Shown one piece after another: positions 21,797-28,049 of a stretch of DNA of 28,049 bases. The stretch comes from UBA2982 sp040081395. Lineage in GTDB: Bacteria; Gemmatimonadota; Gemmatimonadetes; Longimicrobiales; Gaopeijiaceae. Where the stretch lies: assembly GCA_040081395.1 (NCBI GenBank), contig JBEBGN010000029.1, positions 1 through 28,049 of the forward strand. Reading direction: 5' to 3'. The position numbers were made by a program, and so were the translations under genes. The notes under the pieces were generated by a model. The model searched no databases. It saw nothing but the letters and a program-made list of their open reading frames with translations, and was not told the DNA's origin. How positions within the stretch are numbered: the first letter of the stretch is position 1; each line of letters begins with the position of its first letter.

Positions 21797-23368
21797 ATGA
21801 ACACCGCGCCTCTGGTGTGGGCGGCGGTGGGGCTCGTCCTCGGGGCGCTGCTCGGGTTCGCGATATCCACGGCGCGGGAACGAGCGCGGCAGCGCCTGGA
21901 GAAACAACGCGCACAGGACGAAGCCTCCCGCATTTTGGAGCGGGCGAAGGACCAGGCAGAGAGCGTTCGCAAAGCGGGTGAACTCGCGGGGCGAGAGGAG
22001 GGCATCCGCCTTCGCGAGGCCTGGGAGAAAGAAGAGGATCGGCGCAGGGAGGAGGTCGAGCGGGCGGAGCGACGTGCCGCCGAGCGCTCCGACGCGTTCG
22101 ATCGGCAGTTCGAGCGCCTGAACGCGCGCGAGGGTGAACTCGACGTCCAGAGCACCGCCCTGAAGCGTCGCGAAGCGGAAGCGCAGGCCGAGGCCGGCCG
22201 CGTAGAGTCGCAGCGCGACGAGGTACGCCAGCGCCTCGAGAAGCTCGCGGGCATGAGCCCCCAGGACGCCAAGCGGGAGCTCATGGAGGCCATGCACGAC
22301 ACCGCGCGTGCCGAGGCCGCGAACTCGATCCGGGAGATCAAGGATCAGGCGCAGCGCGAAGGGGAGCGCGAAGCCCGCAAGATCGTCGCGCTCGCCATCC
22401 AGCGTATGGCCGCGGATGTGACGGCCGAGACCACGGTCGCCGTGGTGCAACTCCCCTCGGACGAGATGAAGGGACGCATCATCGGCCGCGAAGGGCGCAA
22501 CATCCGATCGTTCGAGCAGGCGACTGGCGTCGACGTCATCATCGACGACACCCCCGAGGCGGTGGTCCTGTCTGCGTTCGATCCTGTGCGCCGCGAGACC
22601 GCGCGCATTGCGCTGGAGCGCCTCGTCGAGGACGGGCGCATCCACCCGGGCCGCATCGAGGAGGTCGTCGCCAAGGCCGCCGAAGAGGTCGAGCAGAAGA
22701 TGGTGCAGGCCGCCGAGGAGGTGCTCTACGAGCTCGGGATCCACAACGTGCATCCGGAGATCGTGAAGACGTTGGGCCGGCTCAAGTTCCGCACCTCGTA
22801 CGGGCAGAACCAGCTCATGCACGCGAAGGAGGTCGCGTTGCTCGCCGGCAACATGGCCGCGGAGATGAAGCTCGACGTGCAGGCGGCGAAGCGCGCGGGC
22901 GTGCTCCACGACGTGGGCAAGGGCATGACCCACGAACACGAGGGTACACACGTCGAGCTGGGATATCGGCTGTGCAAGAAGCACAACGAGAGCGAGGTCG
23001 TGCTGAACGCGATCAAGGCGCACCACGACGAGGAGCCGCACTTCTTCGCCGAGACCTTTCTGGTGTCGGCGGCCGACGCCATCAGCGGCTCGCGCCCGGG
23101 TGCACGCCGCGAGATGTTCGAGGGGTACGTGAAGCGCCTCGAGAAACTCGAGGAACTCGCCATGGAGCACCCGGGTGTGGAGCGCTGCTTCGCTATTCAG
23201 GCCGGGCGCGAGCTGCGGGTGATGGTCGAACCCGCCAAGGTCAGCGACGCCGAGATGGCCCAGATCTCGGAGGCGGTTGCCCGTCGGATCGAGAGCGAGC
23301 TCCAGTACCCCGGACAGATCAAGGTCGTGGTCGTGCGCGAGACGCGCGCGATCGACTTCGCCCGCTAG
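21797..23368 (+). CDS. rny: Ribonuclease Y
   Basis: A 523-residue membrane-anchored endoribonuclease that starts mRNA decay. An N-terminal membrane helix (residues 5-23) is followed by a long charged coiled coil (about 27-200). Next is a KH RNA-binding domain with GRIIGREGRNIRSFE (226 onward). The HD catalytic domain has the His-Asp pair at 371-372 (LHDVGKG) and a downstream HH (KAHHDEEPHF). The family's C-terminus (YPGQIKVVVVRETRAIDFAR) is intact. It is separated from zapA by 195 bases with a possible promoter, and folD follows after 19 bases. Confidence 0.96.
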   Translation: MNTAPLVWAAVGLVLGALLGFAISTARERARQRLEKQRAQDEASRILERAKDQAESVRKAGELAGREEGIRLREAWEKEEDRRREEVERAERRAAERSDAFDRQFERLNAREGELDVQSTALKRREAEAQAEAGRVESQRDEVRQRLEKLAGMSPQDAKRELMEAMHDTARAEAANSIREIKDQAQREGEREARKIVALAIQRMAADVTAETTVAVVQLPSDEMKGRIIGREGRNIRSFEQATGVDVIIDDTPEAVVLSAFDPVRRETARIALERLVEDGRIHPGRIEEVVAKAAEEVEQKMVQAAEEVLYELGIHNVHPEIVKTLGRLKFRTSYGQNQLMHAKEVALLAGNMAAEMKLDVQAAKRAGVLHDVGKGMTHEHEGTHVELGYRLCKKHNESEVVLNAIKAHHDEEPHFFAETFLVSAADAISGSRPGARREMFEGYVKRLEKLEELAMEHPGVERCFAIQAGRELRVMVEPAKVSDAEMAQISEAVARRIESELQYPGQIKVVVVRETRAIDFAR

Positions 23369-23387
23369 ACCAGGAGACGTAGGGCGC

Positions 23388-24284
23388 GTGACGGCACAGA
23401 TCATTTCCGGCCGCGTGATCGGCGAGCTGATCCGCGAGGAACTCCGCGGGCGTATGGCTGCGCTGAAGGGGAAGGGCGTCACGCCCGGCCTGGCGACCGT
23501 GCTCGTCGGCGCCAACCCCGCTTCGCAGATGTATGTGGGCATGAAGAACAAGGCCGCGCTGGAGCTGGGACTCCACTCGCGCCAGCTCGACCTGCCCGCG
23601 GACACGGCCGAAGCCGAGCTCCTCGGCCTGGTGGCGGGCCTGAATGCGGATCCGGGGATCCACGGCATCCTGGTTCAGCTACCCCTCCCGGCTCACATCG
23701 ACGAAGGGCTCGTGCTCGAGACCATCCACCCCTCCAAGGACGTGGACGGCTTCCACCCGATGAGCGTCGGGCGTCTCGCCACCGACTCGGGCGACTTCTT
23801 CGCACCCTGCACACCCGCTGGCGTGGTGGAGATGCTCCTCCGCAGCGGACACGACCCGGCCGGGAAGCACGTGGTGGTGGTCGGTCGCTCGAACCTCGTG
23901 GGTCGCCCGCTCGCGTCGCTGTTGCTGCGCAAGGGACGCGGTGGGGACGCGACGGTCACCGTCTGCCACTCGCGCACGAAGGACCTCGGGGCCGTGACGC
24001 GCACCGCCGATATCCTCGTAGTCGCCATGGGCCGGCCCGAGTCGATCTCCGCCGACATGGTGCGGCCCGGCGCGGTGGTCATCGACGTCGGCACGCATCG
24101 CGTCGACGACGCCACGGCGGAGAAGGGCTACCGCGTGTGCGGCGACGTGCGCTTCGACGAGGTGAAGAAGGTGGCGGGTGCCATCACCCCCTCGCCGGGT
24201 GGAGTGGGCCCCATGACGATCACCATGCTGCTTGCCAACACCGTGGCGTCGGCCGAGAGAGCGCTCGCGTTGCGGCGGGACTGA
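23388..24284 (+). CDS. folD: Methylenetetrahydrofolate dehydrogenase/cyclohydrolase
   Basis: A 298-residue bifunctional enzyme that interconverts methylene-, methenyl- and formyl-tetrahydrofolate with NADP. Tyr49 and Lys53 (MYVGMKNKAA), Gln97 (VQLPLP) and Asp120 (KDVDGFHP) match the family's catalytic residues. The Rossmann part shows VVGRSNLVGRPLASLLL, and TPSPGGVGPMTITMLLANT closes the protein. The start is GTG at 23388; AGGAG lies at 23372-23376 and AGGG closer, and longer starts overlap rny. xseA begins two bases after its stop codon. Confidence 0.96.
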   Translation: MTAQIISGRVIGELIREELRGRMAALKGKGVTPGLATVLVGANPASQMYVGMKNKAALELGLHSRQLDLPADTAEAELLGLVAGLNADPGIHGILVQLPLPAHIDEGLVLETIHPSKDVDGFHPMSVGRLATDSGDFFAPCTPAGVVEMLLRSGHDPAGKHVVVVGRSNLVGRPLASLLLRKGRGGDATVTVCHSRTKDLGAVTRTADILVVAMGRPESISADMVRPGAVVIDVGTHRVDDATAEKGYRVCGDVRFDEVKKVAGAITPSPGGVGPMTITMLLANTVASAERALALRRD

Positions 24285-24286
24285 CG

Positions 24287-25591
24287 GTGACCGAACACGA
24301 CCCCGAGCTCGACCTGTTCGGTAGTGCGCCCTCGGACCCCGATGCACCTCCGGTTCCGCCGCCCCCCCCCGCCGAGGCGCGCCCCAAGGTGTGGTCGGTC
24401 TCGCAGGTCAACCGCGCAGTGCGCGGTCTGCTCGAAGAGAGCGTCGAGCCCCTCTGGGTAGGTGGCGAGGTTACGGGGTGGACGCGCTCGCGTGCGGGAC
24501 ACTGCTACTTCGGGCTCAAAGACGAACGCGCGCAGATCCGGTGCGTGATGTTCGGACGCGAAGCGAGCCAGCTCCCCGTCGATCCCGAAGAGGGCATGAA
24601 GGTGCGGGTCTTCGGTGACCTCACCCTCTACGAGGCGAAGGGGGACTATCAGCTCGTGGCTCGGCGCGTCGAAGCCGAGGGGGCCGATGGACTCTGGCGA
24701 CTCGCGTTCGAGAAGCTGCGATCCAAGCTCGAGGCCGAAGGATTGCTCGCGGCCGACCGAAAGCGCCGTCTCCCCCGCATGCCAGCGTGCGTGGGCGTGG
24801 TGACCTCCAAAGACGGGGCCGCGCTCCGGGACATCCTGTCCGTGCTCGCTCGGCGGGCGCCGTGGACGCGCGTGGTGCTGCGCTCGACCAAGGTGCAGGG
24901 GGAGGGAGCGGCGCTGGAGATCGCGGCCGCCCTCGACGCGCTCGGTGCGAGCGGGGTCGCCGACGTGATCATCGTCGGACGCGGGGGTGGGGCGGTGGAG
25001 GACCTGTGGGCGTTCAACGAGGAGCCAGTGGCGCGCGCGATCGCCGCCTGTCCGGTGCCGGTGGTGTCCGCGGTCGGGCACGAGACGGACGTCACCATCT
25101 CCGATCTGGTCGCGGACCTGCGCGCGCCAACCCCGTCGGCAGCAGCAGAGGCGGTGGTGCCCGATGGGAGCATCGTGCTCGAGACGCTCCGTCGGACCCC
25201 CGCGCGGCTGGGGCGCGCACTCACCGGTGCGTCGGAGCGTCGCCGCGCTGCGGTGGACGCGCGCGTGCGCCGGCTGGAGCGCACGGTGGAGCGGCGTCTG
25301 GGCCCGGCCCGTCAGGCGTTGGATGCGTTCGCGGCTCGGCTCGAGCGCACGGCCATGTCCGGGGTCGAGCGCCGACGGGCTCGGCTGCAGACGATCGGTG
25401 GTCGACTGGACGCACTTTCCCCGCTCGCCACGCTCGCCCGAGGGTACACGGTAGCCACCTCACCTGAGGGGGGTCTGCTGCGGCGCGTCACGGACGCGCC
25501 GGCCGGCACCCGCTTCCACCTGCGGCTCGCCGACGGTACCCTGGTCGCGGATTCGGTCGGCCCCCTCGATTCGGATAACCCACATGGTTGA
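24287..25591 (+). CDS. xseA: Exodeoxyribonuclease VII large subunit
   Basis: A 434-residue large subunit of exonuclease VII, which degrades single-stranded DNA from both ends. The OB-fold (about 33-130, VSQVNRAVRGLLEESVEPLWVGGEVTGW) is followed by the catalytic domain (VVTSKDGAALRDI, IIVGRGGGAVEDLWAFNEE, VSAVGHETDVTISDLVADLRAPTPSAAAE) and the C-terminal helices (LSPLATLARGYTV). An N-terminal extension of about 33 residues is Pro-rich, with PPVPPPPP partly coded by a run of nine C (24362-24370), and holds ELDLF (residues 7-11). The start is GTG at 24287. The last eight bases overlap xseB. Confidence 0.95.
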   Translation: MTEHDPELDLFGSAPSDPDAPPVPPPPPAEARPKVWSVSQVNRAVRGLLEESVEPLWVGGEVTGWTRSRAGHCYFGLKDERAQIRCVMFGREASQLPVDPEEGMKVRVFGDLTLYEAKGDYQLVARRVEAEGADGLWRLAFEKLRSKLEAEGLLAADRKRRLPRMPACVGVVTSKDGAALRDILSVLARRAPWTRVVLRSTKVQGEGAALEIAAALDALGASGVADVIIVGRGGGAVEDLWAFNEEPVARAIAACPVPVVSAVGHETDVTISDLVADLRAPTPSAAAEAVVPDGSIVLETLRRTPARLGRALTGASERRRAAVDARVRRLERTVERRLGPARQALDAFAARLERTAMSGVERRRARLQTIGGRLDALSPLATLARGYTVATSPEGGLLRRVTDAPAGTRFHLRLADGTLVADSVGPLDSDNPHG

Positions 25592-25817
25592 GCGCGAGAA
25601 GCAGGAGCTCCCGCTCGAGGCGCGCCTACGTCGGCTCGACGAGATCCTCGCGCGCATGGAGTCGGATGACGTACCGCTCGAGGAGGCGCTCCGCCTCTTC
25701 GAGGAGGGCGTGTCGCACGTGCGCGAGGCGGAGCGCGTGCTCGCCGCGGCCGAGCTTCGCGTCGAGGAGCTGCTCGCGAGCGGGCGAACCCGCGCGCTGG
25801 ACGTCGGCAACGATTGA
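25584..25817 (+). CDS. xseB: Exodeoxyribonuclease VII small subunit
   Basis: A 77-residue helical subunit, of usual size, with the family core LPLEARLRRLDEILARMESDDVPLEEALRLFEEGV and a second helix with an alanine-rich face. Several copies bind the XseA C-terminal helices to form the active exonuclease. It starts inside the end of xseA (eight-base overlap), so translation is probably coupled. Its stop overlaps the start of ispA. Confidence 0.93.
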   Translation: MVEREKQELPLEARLRRLDEILARMESDDVPLEEALRLFEEGVSHVREAERVLAAAELRVEELLASGRTRALDVGND

Positions 25818-26728
25818 GCGCGACCCGCTCGACCGACGGACTGGACGCGCTGCTCGCGGCGGATCGTGAGCAGGTGGAGGGGGCGCTGGAGCGCGCGTTG
25901 GGCACGCTCACCTCCGACCTCCCGACTCCGCTGGGCGATGCCGTGCGACACGGCGTGCTCGGAGGGGGCAAGCGGCTCCGGCCGATCCTCTGCGTGCGTG
26001 CGTATGAGGCATGTGGGGGAGCGCTCGGCCCGGCGGTGTACGATCTGGCCGCATCGCTCGAGCTGATTCACGCATACTCGCTCATGCACGACGATCTGCC
26101 CTGCATGGACGACGCCGACCTGCGCCGGGGCCGGCCCACGACGCACCGTGCCCACGGCGAGGACGTCACCATGCGCGCGGGCGCGGCGCTCATTCCGCTC
26201 GCCGCGCTCCAGGCGCTCGCTGCGTGCGAGGCGCTCGGGTGCCCGCCGGCACGCGCCCGCGCGGTGACCAGGGCCCTACTCGAGGCCGCGGGTGCCGGCG
26301 GCATGGTCGGAGGTCAGTGGGCCGACCTGCTCGGCGAAGGTCGATCCCTTTCGGCCCCCGAGTTGGACGACCTGCACCGCCGAAAGACGGGCGCGCTGCT
26401 GGCTGCGTCCTTGGTCATGGGTGCGCACGCCGCGGGCGCGCCCGCCGGGGTCGTGGCGGCCCTGGAGTCGTACGGCCGCTCGATCGGCCTCGCCTTCCAG
26501 ATCGCCGACGACATCCTGGACGCGACCCAGGCCGCCGAGACCCTAGGCAAGAATCCGAGCGACGTGGCCTTGGGCAAATCCACCTACGTGTCGATCCACG
26601 GGCTCGACTCCGCCCGTCGCATGGCGCAAGAGGAGATCGACCGGGCCATCGCGGGTCTCGAGCGAGCTGCGCTACAGGCACCCGCCCTGGTCTCGCTGGC
26701 GCACTACGTGGTCGAGCGAGAGAGCTAG
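25814..26728 (+). CDS. ispA: Polyprenyl (farnesyl/geranylgeranyl) diphosphate synthase
   Basis: A 304-residue trans-prenyltransferase that condenses isopentenyl diphosphate onto allylic diphosphates. The first Asp-rich motif is DDLPCMDD (93-100), the second is DDILD (232-236), and GGGKRLRP (50-57), HRAH and KTG are conserved substrate-binding segments. IspA-type chain length (C15) is likely from SLMHDDLPCMDD, but C20 is possible. The start appears to be TTG at 25814, overlapping the xseB stop; no better start lies before the conserved region. dxs follows after 95 bases, so two isoprenoid genes are neighbours. Confidence 0.92.
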   Translation: MSATRSTDGLDALLAADREQVEGALERALGTLTSDLPTPLGDAVRHGVLGGGKRLRPILCVRAYEACGGALGPAVYDLAASLELIHAYSLMHDDLPCMDDADLRRGRPTTHRAHGEDVTMRAGAALIPLAALQALAACEALGCPPARARAVTRALLEAAGAGGMVGGQWADLLGEGRSLSAPELDDLHRRKTGALLAASLVMGAHAAGAPAGVVAALESYGRSIGLAFQIADDILDATQAAETLGKNPSDVALGKSTYVSIHGLDSARRMAQEEIDRAIAGLERAALQAPALVSLAHYVVERES

Positions 26729-26823
26729 GGAAGGGCCAACCCCGACAACGGGTTCCACCTGTTCGGCACGGTCCCTGCCGGTATCTTTACGCACTCCACT
26801 CAGCGCCGAAGGAGCTCGCCCGC

Positions 26824-28049
26824 GTGTCGCTGCTCGACGGTATCCACGACCCCTCGGATCTCCGCAAGCTCAAGCCCGAGAGCCTGCGCCGCGTCGTCGA
26901 CGAAGTGAGGGAGCGGCACATCGACGTGGTCTCGGAGAAGGGGGGGCACTTCGGCGCGAGCCTCGGAGTGGCCGAACTCACCGTCGCGCTGCACTACGTC
27001 TTCGACACGCCGCGCGACCAGCTCGTGTGGGACACCGGGCACCAGGCCTACATCCACAAGATCCTGACCGGCCGGAACGAACGCCTCCCCACCATTCGCA
27101 CGCGCGGCGGTCTCGCTCCGTTCTTACGGCGCGACGAATCGGTGTACGACGCGTTCGGGGCGGGGCACGCCGCGACCTCGATCTCGGCGGCCTGGGGCAT
27201 GGCCGTCGGGCGCGACCTGAACCACGAGAACTTCAAGGTCGTCGCGCTCATCGGGGACGGCGCGATGGGGTGTGGATTGGCGTACGAAGCGCTGAACAAT
27301 GCAGGACATACGGGCCGCGACTTCATCGTCGTTCTCAATGACAACGACATGTCGATCGGCCCTGCCGTGGGCGCCATGAACAAGTACCTCACGGGCGTCA
27401 TCACCAACCCGGCCTACAACAAGGTCCGGGGCCTGGTTCGCGAGATTCTGCACCGCACACCCACGGCGCTCGGCGACGTAGCTCAGGAAGTCGCGGGACG
27501 GCTCGAGGAGAGCGTGAAGCACATGCTCACTCCCGGGATGATTTTCGAGGAGTTGGGCTTCCGCTATGTGGGCCCCGTGGACGGACATGACATCGACCAG
27601 CTCGTGGAGACCTTCGCCCGTGTACGGGAACTGAAGGGCCCCATCCTGGTCCATGCGATCACGCGGAAGGGCAAAGGGTTCACGCCGGCCGAAGACGACC
27701 CGTGGACCTGGCACGCCTCCGGCCCCTTCGACAAAGTCACGGGGAAAGGCATCAAGGCTTCTTCGGGGCTGCCCCGCTATCAGAAGGTGTTCGGCAAAGG
27801 GCTCATCGAACTCGCCGATGCCGACCCCAAGGTGGTCGCGATCACGGCGGCGATGCCCGACGGGACCTCCACCGACATGTTCCAGAAGGCGCACCCCGGT
27901 CGCTACTTCGACGTCGGCATCGCGGAAGGACACGGCGTCACCTTCGCGGCCGGCCTCGCCACGCAGGGCATCAAGCCGGTCGTCGCCATCTACTCGACCT
28001 TCCTCCAGCGCGCGTACGACAACATCGTCCACGATGTAGCGCTCCAGGG
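26824..28049 (+). CDS. dxs: 1-deoxy-D-xylulose-5-phosphate synthase (partial, runs off right edge)
   Basis: The first 408 residues of DXS, which joins pyruvate and glyceraldehyde 3-phosphate to start the MEP isoprenoid pathway with thiamine diphosphate. The N-terminal His42 (GGHFGASLG), the diphosphate motif GDGAMGC (144-150) with LNDNDMSI (171-178), and the glutamate Glu368 (GIAEGHGV) are seen. The reading frame is open to the window edge, so no stop is visible. The start is GTG at 26824, nine bases after AAGGAG (26809-26814). AEGH replaces the AEQH of E. coli. The 95-base gap to ispA holds a weak stem (26738-26742 with 26750-26754) and a poor promoter-like TATCTT at 26782. Confidence 0.95.
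   Translation, partial: MSLLDGIHDPSDLRKLKPESLRRVVDEVRERHIDVVSEKGGHFGASLGVAELTVALHYVFDTPRDQLVWDTGHQAYIHKILTGRNERLPTIRTRGGLAPFLRRDESVYDAFGAGHAATSISAAWGMAVGRDLNHENFKVVALIGDGAMGCGLAYEALNNAGHTGRDFIVVLNDNDMSIGPAVGAMNKYLTGVITNPAYNKVRGLVREILHRTPTALGDVAQEVAGRLEESVKHMLTPGMIFEELGFRYVGPVDGHDIDQLVETFARVRELKGPILVHAITRKGKGFTPAEDDPWTWHASGPFDKVTGKGIKASSGLPRYQKVFGKGLIELADADPKVVAITAAMPDGTSTDMFQKAHPGRYFDVGIAEGHGVTFAAGLATQGIKPVVAIYSTFLQRAYDNIVHDVALQ

Noticed and set aside
21755..23668. Long open frame on the minus strand opposite rny and folD
   Set aside because: Shadow of RNase Y and FolD; composition (many Leu, His, Asp, Val) and absence of motifs fit an antisense frame.
1..28049. Insertion sequences, CRISPR arrays, tRNA or rRNA genes
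   Set aside because: No transposase-like frame, regular direct repeats or tRNA cloverleaf was seen on either strand.

Overview
The window is a GC-rich, densely coding bacterial chromosome segment with no mobile element, tRNA, rRNA or CRISPR array visible. Gene content and order (infC-rpmI-rplT-pheS-pheT-small coiled-coil gene-zapA-rny-folD-xseA-xseB-ispA-dxs), an AniA-type copper nitrite reductase and many exported beta-propeller and lipoprotein genes suggest a Gemmatimonadota-like bacterium. That placement is inference from gene order and protein style, not a database match.

Left part (1-11.1 kb) is accessory. It starts with two lipoproteins: a CHRD-domain protein and an Ig-like plus cupredoxin protein. 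Next comes an exported NHL propeller related to peptidyl-hydroxyglycine amidating lyase (PAL) on the minus strand. A Tat-exported metallo-beta-lactamase-fold hydrolase and an exported cupin follow on the plus strand, facing a minus-strand pair (aldo/keto reductase and a stand-alone 5'-3' exonuclease). Then come an exported cytochrome c/copper monooxygenase-like protein (PHM type), an orphan AceE-like thiamine-diphosphate enzyme and a PQQ-type sugar dehydrogenase lipoprotein. Several of these genes end at strong GC hairpins with only a short TTC-like tail.

Middle part (11.1-16.2 kb): thrS, then on the opposite strand an Rrf2-family regulator overlapping nirK. An inverted repeat with the half-sites and spacing of NsrR operators sits at the regulator's start, so the pair looks like a nitric-oxide-responsive denitrification cassette. 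A divergent 437-residue multi-pass membrane protein of unknown function follows.

Right part (16.2-28.0 kb) is a core-gene block all on the plus strand: translation (infC, rpmI, rplT, pheS, pheT), division (zapA and a small coiled-coil gene), RNA decay (rny), one-carbon metabolism (folD), DNA repair (xseA, xseB) and isoprenoid synthesis (ispA, then dxs, which runs off the right edge). Many genes overlap or nearly touch, as in long operons. Ahead of infC lies a leader with mutually exclusive hairpins ending in a T-rich terminator, and infC itself seems to start at a non-AUG codon (ATC).

Most interesting: (1) the candidate attenuator ahead of infC; (2) a PHM-like and a PAL-like exported enzyme, each with its metal ligands, within 6 kb, the two halves of an animal-type peptide-amidating system; (3) the Rrf2-nirK cassette with its NsrR-like operator.
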